Shown: piece after piece, positions 7,203 through 13,751 of the stretch
Layout: the number at the start of each line of letters is the position of its first letter
Numbering within the stretch: position 1 is the first letter of the stretch
From: Actinomycetes bacterium
Lineage (GTDB): Bacteria > Actinomycetota > Acidimicrobiia > Acidimicrobiales > JAKAVM01
Reading direction: 5' to 3'
NCBI GenBank assembly: GCA_021827485.1
Contig: JAKAVM010000030.1
Span: 1 to 37,157, forward strand
Length of the DNA: 37,157 nucleotides
Translations under genes and position numbers: made by a program
The notes under the pieces: model-generated
Databases searched by the model: none
What the model saw: only the letters and a program-made list of their open reading frames with translations
Told to the model about the DNA's origin: nothing

Positions 7203-8359
7203 TGTCCACTGGGCGTCCGAACGATCGCGCAGTCAATAAACTCCAAGAGATTTTGGAGGCAGAGGTCTTTCATTACGCGAAGGACAAGCGCAAGGCGGCA
7301 GGGCGTGCTCTGGGCACCCTTGTCGAGGTCATTGCCTACTACCTCTTGAAGACGTGGGGATTGAACGACAGCATCTCAATCGAGCGGGGGCTCGCCGAAT
7401 ATGGTAATCCTGAAATTCTGCACAATGTCGAATACTCTCTTCATCCCATAGTGTGTTGCTCGTCGCTGGAGTTCACCAAGACGAAGAACTCTATTACCGG
7501 AACGGCAATCTGGAAGGCGCTGTGCGACAGTGGATATAACCTCAAGGACTTCGGACGCAAGAATCAACTTCTTCTGAGCGGAGATAGAATACTCCGAAAT
7601 GCTTGTACCATTGCCGAGTCAAGCAGCTCTTTTCTGCTATGCAGTATTACCGAAGTTCACGATAACGTCTACTCACTCAATATTTATGAGCAGCACCATA
7701 AGCCATTTGCAATCTTTGAGTGTAAACGAGTTGGGGTCGAAGAAGGGATGACAAAGGGACCTCAGACCATTGAGAAAGCTAAGCAGGGCGCATACGTGGC
7801 TCGAACTACCTCATCCTTGCAGAAGTTACGAACCGAGTCAGGGCAAATGCACGGCATCATCTACAAAAGCAACGGCGATTACATTTTGAAGCCGTACGAT
7901 GAACTGATGGAGGAGGTTGTATCCTCAGAGGATGTGGAACTTTTACGACGCTTTATTTTGACCGTGGGGATAGTAAGCAATCATGGGAACTGGTTCACGA
8001 ACTATAACCAGAACAAAGAACTGAAGGTTCTAGCTCAGTCGTACGATTGGCTGTTGTTCTTGACAGATGCTGGTCTTGGTCAGTTTGTCGAGGACTTATT
8101 GCTGCGCCCCTCCCCCAAATACGAACCGATCTGCTCGGCTTTCAAGTCAAGCTATGGAGGTGGCAAGACAAAGAATCAATTCACCAAAGTTCAAATGAAC
8201 ATCGATTCTGACCGTCTGCTTCTCGACTATTTTCAGGAAAATATTGCGGAAATAGAAAGATGGTTCAACGTGATATCCCCGGCCGCAAAGACGGTATGTG
8301 TTTTAAAGTCAGAATTAAAATCACTAATGGACAAGGACTGGAGGAGAGTATTGACATGA
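7202..8359 (+). CDS. probable restriction endonuclease of a type II-like R-M pair
   Basis: 385 residues from the ATG at 7202 (a GTG at 7190 is possible). I do not recognise a named family. The segment HKPFAIFECKRVGVEEG, with E173-x-K175 on a predicted strand, looks like a PD-(D/E)xK nuclease core. It is followed by TIEKAKQGAYVARTTSSLQ, of the kind seen in restriction enzymes. The gene ends in an ATGA overlap with a DNA adenine methyltransferase, the classic organisation of an R-M pair. The start overlaps the stop of the Mod stub (TAATG), so it may be translated by coupling. The target sequence cannot be predicted. Base composition is richer in GC than the Mod stub. Confidence 0.7.
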   Translation: MSTGRPNDRAVNKLQEILEAEVFHYAKDKRKAAGRALGTLVEVIAYYLLKTWGLNDSISIERGLAEYGNPEILHNVEYSLHPIVCCSSLEFTKTKNSITGTAIWKALCDSGYNLKDFGRKNQLLLSGDRILRNACTIAESSSSFLLCSITEVHDNVYSLNIYEQHHKPFAIFECKRVGVEEGMTKGPQTIEKAKQGAYVARTTSSLQKLRTESGQMHGIIYKSNGDYILKPYDELMEEVVSSEDVELLRRFILTVGIVSNHGNWFTNYNQNKELKVLAQSYDWLLFLTDAGLGQFVEDLLLRPSPKYEPICSAFKSSYGGGKTKNQFTKVQMNIDSDRLLLDYFQENIAEIERWFNVISPAAKTVCVLKSELKSLMDKDWRRVLT

Positions 8360-8997
8360 TTAGTAGCCTTGGAGCACCCAAGCTAAGTCAAACACAGACC
8401 GTTACCAGGCAGGGGGCGGGTCGTAAGTCAGTATCGGACAAGAAGGACTGGTGCACGCCACCAAAGTATGTCGATGCTGTACACGAGGTATTTAACGGCG
8501 TAATTCATCTTGATCCATGTTCCAATGACTACTCAGTTGTTGACGCAATGGTCGAGTACCGCCTACCGAATAATGATGGATTGAAGGACTCCTGGAACTA
8601 CCCGACTATCTACGTCAATCCGCCATATGGCAATGATGCTGAGGCTGGCACTACCATCAAACATTGGCTTTCTAAGTGTGCAGATGCCAATGAAGTGTAC
8701 GGTTCTGAAGTAATAGCCCTAATACCCGTTGCCACCAATACTTCGCATTGGAAGCGGTTTGTCTTTACCAAGGCGCGAGCAGTTTGCTTCCTCTACGACA
8801 CGCGACTTCGCTTTTTAGAAAATGGCAAAGACGGTGGGAAGGGTGCCCCGATGGCATGTGCCATGGTATATTGGGGGCTGAACTTCCAAAGGTTTTTTGA
8901 CGTGTTTATTGAGCACGGGGCCGTTATTGACATATCCAACCTGATCGGTATGCATATCGGGTCCGATCGTAGGATTTTGACGCTCGACCTCAAGTGA
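8356..8997 (+). CDS. DNA N6-adenine methyltransferase (phage Dam-like), partner of the nuclease
   Basis: 213 residues from the ATG at 8356, which overlaps the nuclease stop as ATGA and has GGAGGAG about 10 bases upstream. The motifs DWCTPPKYVDAV, HLDPCSN (52-57) and YVNPPYG (88-92, the catalytic N/DPPY) place it among phage-type N-6-adenine methyltransferases. IALIPVATNTSHW and RLRFLENG match the later strands. It should methylate adenine in the site cut by the neighbouring enzyme and so protect the host. A stand-alone phage methyltransferase is the alternative, but the tight gene overlap argues for a pair. Confidence 0.85.
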   Translation: MISSLGAPKLSQTQTVTRQGAGRKSVSDKKDWCTPPKYVDAVHEVFNGVIHLDPCSNDYSVVDAMVEYRLPNNDGLKDSWNYPTIYVNPPYGNDAEAGTTIKHWLSKCADANEVYGSEVIALIPVATNTSHWKRFVFTKARAVCFLYDTRLRFLENGKDGGKGAPMACAMVYWGLNFQRFFDVFIEHGAVIDISNLIGMHIGSDRRILTLDLK

Positions 8998-9433
8998 GCT
9001 TGTAGCCAACTTAGTGATGGTCTAGAAGCTGCTTGAATCGGTCTGGGAAAGTTGGAGACTTTCTTACGTGGAAGGAAGATACAATCATGGCAAATAATGG
9101 ACTACCTAAAAGGTATCCGGCTAAACTCAAGGAGTAGGCGGCTCATCGCTATATGTTTTTAGGTAGGGGAGACACCGAGAAAATTGGGGGAAATTCTGTA
9201 GTTGTGCAGCCTCGGATGACTTTGGAGATGAATGCGAAACAGTAAGGAGTCCCTACAACACCGCAACTTTACATAAGATACATTGATTTCTATCCGAAAT
9301 ATCCATTTTGGGGAATCAAATGGGAATCAAATGCCCGATACTGCTTTTAACAGGATGTGACTAGACAGACTGGCACCCTTACTGACCAGGCTAAATGATA
9401 CTGGTTAGTACTAGACAGACAGGCTCGATCTGA
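8998..9433. other. gene-free region with nested repeats beside the att scar
   Basis: No solid gene is seen. A 16-residue reading frame at 9087-9137 (MANNGLPKRYPAKLKE), with GGAAG upstream, resembles the start of an IS orfA, but it stops early. Further on, GGGAATCAAAT occurs twice in tandem (9311-9321, 9322-9332). ACTAGACAGAC occurs at 9360-9370 and 9410-9420. Between these copies lies an inverted pair, ACTGACCAG (9381-9389) and CTGGTTAGT (9401-9409). Such clusters beside an attachment site are reminiscent of integrase or excisionase binding sites. The block 9336-9376 is also similar to 10699-10735. Confidence 0.45.
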
Positions 9434-9478
9434 TTCCTAAACCGTGCGTCGCAGGTTCGAGTCCTGCCGGGGGCGCCA
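9434..9478 (+). other. tRNA-Arg(CCU) 3' fragment, probable attachment-site scar
   Basis: The 45 bases from ttcctaaacc through the T arm (gcaggttcgagtcctgc) to the acceptor strand and cca match the anticodon-loop-to-3' half of a tRNA. The loop reads TTCCTAA, giving anticodon CCT. The 3' acceptor strand CGGGGGC would pair with a 5' strand GCCCCCG, which is absent: the upstream bases form no D arm or anticodon stem. This is the typical product of tyrosine-integrase insertion into a tRNA gene, marking one end of an integrated element. The intact tRNA is not in the window, and no integrase gene is found here. Confidence 0.75.
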
Positions 9479-9566
9479 CAAATATCCCAAAGTGGCCAAG
9501 GTGAAGATAAGTAACCAATTACGAATTATAAACATTTATCCTGAAGTGCATGGATGTTTATTTAAC

Positions 9567-10121
9567 TCAAAGTAGAAGTCTAGCTTGGTCTACGAATCGT
9601 GGTACACCACACCGTTCTAACCGGTTTAGAAGACTTGGAAGGTCACTGGCTGGATTAGAAAGTTCGTCTGCTTGTTGACGGAGTGACTGCAATGCTAAAG
9701 CTGGGAATAGATCAAGTTGGTCTAGTAGAAAGTCATCAGGATGACGTGCTTCGATTCCATAATTCTCGAGCCGTGTTATTGGAAAGTGCTTGAGATTGAA
9801 CGTAACTAGTGATTGAGCACCTCCTGCAATTGCGGCAGCCAATACATGGCGGTCGTTGTCATCGGGCAGATCAAGACCAGCTATTAGTTCATCCCATCCA
9901 GATACAAGTGCATCTTCAAATGTCGCGTTCATTGCCACTGAGCGACCCGATATTTTCGCTTCGTCAAAGTCTGGGTGAACTTTATGGATAGCATATTCCA
10001 TCTCATCAAGTATGCGTTGCGACCAGAGTGGACGAAAGAAGCCATACTCTGCTAATCGGAGAAGGGTATCGGTTAGGACGTTAGGTACGAGTACGCAGGA
10101 GTCTAAGAGGGCTGCATACAT
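9567..10121 (-). CDS. PIN-domain toxin (VapC-like ribonuclease)
   Basis: 184 residues. The N-terminus AALLDSCVLVPNVLTD carries the first acidic residue (D7). A conserved Glu is likely in RILDEMEYAI. LPDDNDRHVLAAAI and LVTFNLKHFP match the distal acidic and T-F-N motifs of PIN nucleases. The C-terminal extension of about 60 residues (LDQLDLFPALALQSLRQQ) is typical of the PIN subgroup that pairs with excisionase-type HTH antitoxins. It starts 6 bases after the HTH gene on the same strand, so the two form one toxin-antitoxin operon. Expected activity is RNA cleavage that halts translation when the antitoxin is lost. Confidence 0.82.
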   Translation of the reverse strand: MYAALLDSCVLVPNVLTDTLLRLAEYGFFRPLWSQRILDEMEYAIHKVHPDFDEAKISGRSVAMNATFEDALVSGWDELIAGLDLPDDNDRHVLAAAIAGGAQSLVTFNLKHFPITRLENYGIEARHPDDFLLDQLDLFPALALQSLRQQADELSNPASDLPSLLNRLERCGVPRFVDQARLLL

Positions 10122-10127
10122 GAGATA

Positions 10128-10616
10128 TTAGGAGAATTTCTGTCTTGCTTCGATAAGTGCAGATTCGTATTTTTCAAAAGACTCATCAAATGTTTCATCT
10201 TCTTGCGCATCATTTGCTAACTTCCGAAGAACTTCTTGACGTTCGGTGTGGCGAAGGCCTTGGTAATTGAGGAGATCGAGCAAGCGGATTCTACGATGTC
10301 GATTGGGAGTCTCATAGGGGATCTTACCGTTTTCAAGAAGTTTGATTAAGGTCGGTCGGCTAATGCCCAAAAGATCAGCTGCCTCTTGAGTTGTAAGTCT
10401 CATAGCATGAGGCGCAAGTGTAATAGCCTTTCCTCTGCGCATCGCTGAGACAACCTTATCTAGGATATTATGAAGTACTTCTGGAAGCTCCACGGATTCC
10501 CCATTCTGATCCATCAGCTTCAATATCGAGTTTCCCGAACGTAATAATTTCTCCACTCCTGCGAGAGCCTCTACATTCTCAGGAGGAGGAACCGTCTGCT
10601 CTTGAGTAATGTCCAT
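10128..10616 (-). CDS. excisionase-type HTH antitoxin of the PIN toxin
   Basis: 162 residues. A MerR/excisionase-like helix-turn-helix lies at about residues 90-130 (LTTQEAADLLGISRPTLIKLLENGKIP, followed by the wing HRRIRLLDLLNYQ). The N-terminal part is acidic and amphipathic. The C-terminal 30 residues are acidic and probably wrap the toxin. GGAAGAGTGGAG before the ATG serves as ribosome site. It sits directly upstream of the PIN gene and should both neutralise it and repress the operon. A 48-codon reading frame with a very good ribosome site precedes it on the same strand. Confidence 0.8.
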   Translation of the reverse strand: MDITQEQTVPPPENVEALAGVEKLLRSGNSILKLMDQNGESVELPEVLHNILDKVVSAMRRGKAITLAPHAMRLTTQEAADLLGISRPTLIKLLENGKIPYETPNRHRRIRLLDLLNYQGLRHTERQEVLRKLANDAQEDETFDESFEKYESALIEARQKFS

Positions 10617-10652
10617 TCTCCACTCTTCCTTTCTTCTGACTATAACTTTACT

Positions 10653-10799
10653 CTAAATTCGAAAGAATCGCAAGCCTTGGTGGGAATGAATTGTTTGCAA
10701 TTGCTTGTTACGGGGTGTGACTAGCCGGACTTTCCCCAGGTGACGAGACACATTTGCTACTTCCACTGGAGTTTGGTTTAGAACTGATATGGTTTTCAT
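10653..10799 (-). CDS. small ORF (48 aa) leading the HTH/PIN operon
   Basis: This reading frame runs from the ATG at 10799 to the TAG at 10653 and encodes MKTISVLNQTPVEVANVSRH, LGKVRLVTPRNKQLQTIHSH and a short tail. The start is preceded by an excellent ribosome site (AAGGAGG, 9 bases upstream), which makes translation plausible. It lies 36 bases before the antitoxin gene on the same strand. I do not recognise the protein. Part of the DNA (10699-10735) is similar to 9336-9376 near the att scar, where the frame is interrupted, so it may belong to a duplicated small gene or antitoxin-like leader. A functional peptide is uncertain. Confidence 0.45.
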   Translation of the reverse strand: MKTISVLNQTPVEVANVSRHLGKVRLVTPRNKQLQTIHSHQGLRFFRI

Positions 10800-10963
10800 T
10801 TAGGTAGTCCTCCTTTTTGCTCATTTCAGTTAGGGTTTGTTAATACGTCATACGCTACCCTGGCATTTAGAAGGTACTAAGAGAGGGACCACCTTACCTA
10901 GTTACTTCAAAAAATTCGGGAAAATATCGCTGTGGTACCCGTATCGTAGAATGAAAGAAGTAG

Positions 10964-11689
10964 GTGGAAGTGACCAACCAGTCAACTGATATCCGATTCG
11001 ATGTTCCCTTGTACACGGTGGCAGAGGCTGCTCGCGTGCTCGCCGTCCCTACTTCTACACTCGCCAACTGGACCCTCGGGTACACAAGGCATCGCCCCGA
11101 ATCCAATAATATCGTTGGACGACCTGTAGTCACTGCTTTCAACGCTCTCAAAGGACAGCCGAGCATTCCCTTTGTCGGTCTTGCTGAGGCGATGGTTTTG
11201 GCGGCCGTTCGCAAAGCAGGAGTCCCGTTACAGCGCGTCCGACCAGCTCTTGAAATTCTCTCCAGGGAAATTGGCGTAGATCATGTCCTTGCATCAAGGA
11301 AGCTTTTTACTGATGGAGCAGAATTGCTCTATGACTACTCCTCCAAGGCTCCTACAGGTGAAGCCGATGCAGTCAGAGAACTCGTCGTTGTCCGCAGCCA
11401 ACAACACGTCTTTACAGGTGTCCTCCTCGATTATCTCACGAGAATCACCTACGGAAAAGATGGATTCGCATCTCGCATCAAACTTCCTGCATTCGAATAT
11501 GCTGAAGTGATCGCAGATCCATATCGTTCTTTTGGTCAGCCGATATTCGTTCACGGTGCAGCCCGAGTAAGCGACGTTCTAGAACCTTTCTGGTCCGGCG
11601 AAGACATCGACTCTTTAGTAATGGAGTTCGGCGTTTCCGAGTCAGACATCGAATACGTACTGCGTGCCGCCTCCCGCCAAGCCGCTTGA
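10964..11689 (+). CDS. DUF433-domain antitoxin-like protein with N-terminal HTH
   Basis: 241 residues from a GTG (10964; a second GTG at 10970 is equally possible). The N-terminal region (PLYTVAEAARVLAVPTSTLANWT) is a MerR-like HTH. The C-terminal LEPFWSGEDIDSLVMEFGVS followed by ESDIEYVLRAA is the DUF433 domain, a small HTH-like fold found in antitoxins. Such genes are usually followed by a PIN or DUF5615 toxin. Here the downstream 600 bases hold no toxin gene, only repeat sequence, so it appears to be an orphan. It may now be a solitary regulator or the survivor of a decayed toxin-antitoxin pair. Confidence 0.7.
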   Translation: MEVTNQSTDIRFDVPLYTVAEAARVLAVPTSTLANWTLGYTRHRPESNNIVGRPVVTAFNALKGQPSIPFVGLAEAMVLAAVRKAGVPLQRVRPALEILSREIGVDHVLASRKLFTDGAELLYDYSSKAPTGEADAVRELVVVRSQQHVFTGVLLDYLTRITYGKDGFASRIKLPAFEYAEVIADPYRSFGQPIFVHGAARVSDVLEPFWSGEDIDSLVMEFGVSESDIEYVLRAASRQAA

Positions 11690-11864
11690 ATTCTTTCTCG
11701 TGAAGTTGGTTTTGCTTTGTGAAAGGCAAGCCTTGCTGAATAGAATCGTGTTGATGAATCCGCCAGCTCGCGATATCCAGTGCCCCTTGGCCGCAGAGCT
11801 GTCCAAGGTGTAACTCCATGACGGATGAAAGCAGCAGTCCCCTCGGGACGTTCTGATGGCGCGG

Positions 11865-12080
11865 GAGTTGAGTCCCAACGAATAGTGTATGCACCGGTTA
11901 AGTGAAGTAGCCGAGATGCCGCACCGAAGACATATCGCTTCAAGAGGTATCTCTTACAGAAGTCCAGAAGCTCTGCGAGGAGTTTAAGTGGTTCCATTCA
12001 TTGGAGGGGCTTCAAGCAGTTCCAATAACGGGCATTGTTGCGACCTGGCCAGGCAAGGACCGTGACCTCCGCGGGGGTTT
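11865..12080. repeat. dispersed repeat, copy 1 (about 215 bp)
   Basis: Begins GAGTTGAGTCCCAA and aligns along its length with 12804-13018 (copy 2), and over its first 150 bases with 14893-15044 (copy 3). Shared landmarks are agccgagatgcc, tatcgct, caagag and gtccagaagctctgcgagga. Read on the minus strand, all three copies encode a similar stretch, with LLAELLD near the start and a final WDST, suggesting a coding origin. The gap 11690-11864, before this copy, holds nothing I recognise. Confidence 0.75.
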
Positions 12081-12132
12081 ATTGTTGTGGGTACCTTGAT
12101 GAGCAACTCCGGGGAATTTCGGTGAGCGCCAT
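12079..12132 (-). pseudogene. 5' fragment of an antitoxin-like gene (MALTEIPRSC...)
   Basis: On the minus strand an ATG at 12132 opens a 17-codon frame, MALTEIPRSCSSRYPQQ. Its first 12 codons match the start of the gene at 17046 (MALIQIPRSCSPKF). The DNA gagcaactccggggaattt is shared between 12101 and 17018. It has no ribosome site and stops early, so it is a leftover copy of that gene start. The stretch 12133-12240 holds nothing recognisable. Confidence 0.4.
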
Positions 12133-12260
12133 CGACGCCAGCGCGGTCAGCGCTGTGGTTGCCTCATGTCGATGGTCGTTATACCCTCGATAACCAGGAG
12201 TTTTCGCAGGCGAGACGCGTTTTCCCATGTTCTTGGCACCGTGCCGGGGCGCAATAAAAG

Positions 12261-12297
12261 TTGTACAATCATCTACTAATCTTGTACAATACTTCTA
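12261..12297 (+). promoter_or_regulatory. Phd/RelE promoter with paired TTGTACAA operators, probably leaderless
   Basis: TTGTACAAT occurs at 12261-12269 and 12282-12290, 21 bases (two helical turns) apart; TTGTACAA is itself a palindrome. The first copy can serve as a -35 (TTGTAC). The second contains a -10 (TACAAT, 12285-12290) at an 18-base spacing. Transcription would then start at about 12297-12298, on the ATG itself. No ribosome site precedes that ATG, so a leaderless transcript is likely. Antitoxin binding to both palindromes would block the promoter. Confidence 0.65.
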
Positions 12298-12546
12298 ATG
12301 GCAACGATAACAGTAAGTGAGGCACGCGAAAAGCTGGCGGAGGTGGTAGAAACCGCGCAGTCCGAAGCGGTCTTTCTGGAGCGATACGGCAAGCTGGCCG
12401 CGGTCCTGGTCAGCCCCGAACGCTACGAAGAACTGATGGAGGCACTCGAAGACGCTGAAGACGCCGAAGCTTTCGACGCCGCAATGGCCGAAGAGGGCGC
12501 GAACATCCCTTGGGAGCAAGTCAAGGCCGACCTCGGCTGGACGTGA
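12298..12546 (+). CDS. Phd/YefM-type antitoxin
   Basis: 82 residues. The N-terminal fold TITVSEAREKLAEVVETAQ, then VFLERYGKLAAVLVSPERYEEL, is the standard Phd/YefM DNA-binding and dimerisation domain. The C-terminus is very acidic (ALEDAEDAEAFDAAMAEEG) and is the likely toxin-binding arm. It overlaps the toxin gene by four bases (GTGA). Base composition is clearly richer in GC than the surroundings, pointing to acquisition from a high-GC actinobacterium. It should repress its own promoter through the TTGTACAA sites. Confidence 0.9.
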   Translation: MATITVSEAREKLAEVVETAQSEAVFLERYGKLAAVLVSPERYEELMEALEDAEDAEAFDAAMAEEGANIPWEQVKADLGWT

Positions 12547-12803
12547 GCAGCTATCGCGTCGAAGTCCGTCCAGCCGCAGTGCGCGCACTTCGCAAGTTGG
12601 ACCCCGATATCCGTCCCCGTATCCAGGGTGCAATTGCGATGCTCGCGAAGGATCCACGGCCGCCAGCAGTGCGAGCGTTGCGAGGTCGGCCGGGTTTCCG
12701 TGTTCGGGTGGGGGACTACCGAATCATATATACCATCGCAGACGAAGTTTTATTGGTTGTCGTGGTGGCACTCGGTCATCGTCGCGAAGTCTACGACCGC
12801 TGA
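12543..12803 (+). CDS. RelE/ParE-family toxin
   Basis: 86 residues from the GTG at 12543, which overlaps the antitoxin stop. The sequence VEVRPAAVRALRKLDPDIRPRI, then VRALRGRPGFRVRVGDYRIIY and VVVVALGHRREVYDR is a complete RelE fold: the basic helix, the RVRVGDYRIIY strand pair and the C-terminal GHRREVY. Members cleave mRNA on the ribosome or, in the ParE branch, poison gyrase; the HRREVY ending favours RelE. The stop codon is followed directly by copy 2 of the dispersed repeat. Confidence 0.92.
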   Translation: MSSYRVEVRPAAVRALRKLDPDIRPRIQGAIAMLAKDPRPPAVRALRGRPGFRVRVGDYRIIYTIADEVLLVVVVALGHRREVYDR

Positions 12804-13018
12804 GAGTTGAGTCCCAATGAGTGGTGAATGAACCGATGACGTGAACTAGCCGAGATGCCTCGCCGAAGAAGTATCGCTCCAAGAGGCAGTTCTCCGAGGA
12901 GTCCAGAAGCTCTGCGAGGAGCTGAAGCTGTTCCAATTCTCTGAGGGACTTTGGGCAGTTCCGACGACGGCATTGCTGCCACCCGGCCAGCAAGGGCCCG
13001 GACCTCAGCAGTGGTTTG
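12804..13018. repeat. dispersed repeat, copy 2 (about 215 bp)
   Basis: Starts on the base after the relE stop codon with GAGTTGAGTCCCAATGAG and aligns to copy 1 up to the ggtttgcc end. The minus strand reads through as MPLANEKQGYFWWQ then ALAGRVAAMPSSELPKVPQR in one frame, and as LRELEQLQLLAELLD with a WDST end in another, which again hints at a decayed gene. Copy 2 differs from copy 1 by many scattered substitutions and small indels. Confidence 0.75.
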
Positions 13019-13030
13019 CCACCAAAAGTA

Positions 13031-13064
13031 GCCTTGCTTTTCGTTTGCCAGTGGCATAATATGA
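13031..13064 (+). promoter_or_regulatory. duplicated promoter-like block before the pRiA4b unit
   Basis: The block ttgcttttcgtttgccagtg followed by gcataatatgaa aligns with 16311-16345 (ttgctttttgattccggtgg, then cataacgtgaa). The similarity continues for about 80 bases, to acacaact. CATAAT (13055-13060) is a possible -10, and the ATG of a 45-codon frame follows at 13065. Conservation at two sites in front of different genes suggests the block carries a promoter. Confidence 0.4.
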
Positions 13065-13202
13065 ATGATTGTTCAATACCACCAAAGCCTTTTTGTACTA
13101 CTACACAACTATCGAACTGACGAGCTTGCCCGCGCGGTGGATGAGCTACGGCCCTCCGGCAACGACTTCAAGTTAACCGGACAACAGGAGGTGATAACCT
13201 AG
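13065..13202 (+). CDS. small ORF (45 aa) abutting the pRiA4b-like gene
   Basis: The ATG at 13065 opens a frame to the TAG at 13200-13202, encoding MIVQYHQSLFVLLHNYRTDE and LARAVDELRPSGNDFKLTGQ. The stop is directly followed by the GTG of the next gene (TAGGTG). The ribosome site of that gene (AGGAGGTGAT, 13187-13196) lies inside this frame, so the two are probably translated in sequence. The 5' part lies in a block duplicated at 16311. No known family; the C-terminal part is charged and plausible as protein. Confidence 0.35.
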   Translation: MIVQYHQSLFVLLHNYRTDELARAVDELRPSGNDFKLTGQQEVIT

Positions 13203-13751
13203 GTGGCGCGCACATGGCTGTCCATCAGGGTCGATTTTGTCGAGGGCCGGGGCAAGCACCTCTGGCCCCGGCCGGGTCGCATATTTGCAGCAGCGCGCAA
13301 TCACACCTTCGAGCAGTTCGCTAACGCCATCGACGATGCGTTCGCTCGCTGGGATCGCTCCCATCTCCAGGAGTTCACCCTGGCCGACAAGACGCGGCTA
13401 TGTATCCCTGATCTCGAATGGGAGATTGAGGGCGAGAGGATGCATGATTTCCGGAGCGTCAAGCTCTCGCGCCTACACCCAGGCGAGCAGTTCGTGTATG
13501 TATTCGATCTCGGTGACGACTGGACCCACCTATGTACCGTTGGGCCGGACCGGATCGATCCTGTCGAAACCCTCGGCATCCTGCCAGACCGTCCATTGCC
13601 GTACTGGGGGTGGGGCGACATTCCCGACCAGTACTGCCGCCGATGGGACGGCGACGACGGTGAGTCACCGCTACCACAGGATCCCAAGCTAACCGACCTG
13701 CCACCGCTGCGGCCGTACTGGGGTTCCCAGAGCCACTGGCGACGGCCGTGA
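13203..13751 (+). CDS. plasmid pRiA4b ORF-3-like family protein
   Basis: 182 residues from a GTG with an excellent ribosome site (AGGAGGTGAT, 6 bases upstream). The pattern TFEQFANAIDDAFARWDRSH near the N-terminus, and FVYVFDLGDDWTHLCTV in the middle, is the hallmark of the pRiA4b ORF-3-like domain. This domain occurs on plasmids, beside IS elements and in mobile islands; its biochemical role is not established. The C-terminus lacks the CPPEDCGG-type ending of many relatives. It overlaps the next gene by four bases (GTGA). High GC content sets the pair apart from its neighbours. Confidence 0.8.
   Translation: MARTWLSIRVDFVEGRGKHLWPRPGRIFAAARNHTFEQFANAIDDAFARWDRSHLQEFTLADKTRLCIPDLEWEIEGERMHDFRSVKLSRLHPGEQFVYVFDLGDDWTHLCTVGPDRIDPVETLGILPDRPLPYWGWGDIPDQYCRRWDGDDGESPLPQDPKLTDLPPLRPYWGSQSHWRRP

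Noticed and set aside
9087-9137. Start of an IS orfA (MANNGLPKRYPAKLKE)
   Set aside because: Only 16 codons before a stop, and no following frame that resembles a transposase.
9434-9478. A complete tRNA gene
   Set aside because: Only the anticodon loop to 3' end matches; the upstream bases form no acceptor strand or D arm.
11865-13018. Integron attC sites: GTTGAGT at the repeat start matches the GTTRRRY core
   Set aside because: No matching RYYYAAC partner at the expected distance, no integron integrase, and the repeat is longer than usual attC sites. The cassette idea is kept only as a hypothesis for the repeat.
12724-13057. A real minus-strand gene within copy 2 (WWQTTAEVRALAGRVAAMPS)
   Set aside because: The frame is not kept in copies 1 and 3, and it overlaps relE. 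It may be a decayed gene but not a supported CDS.
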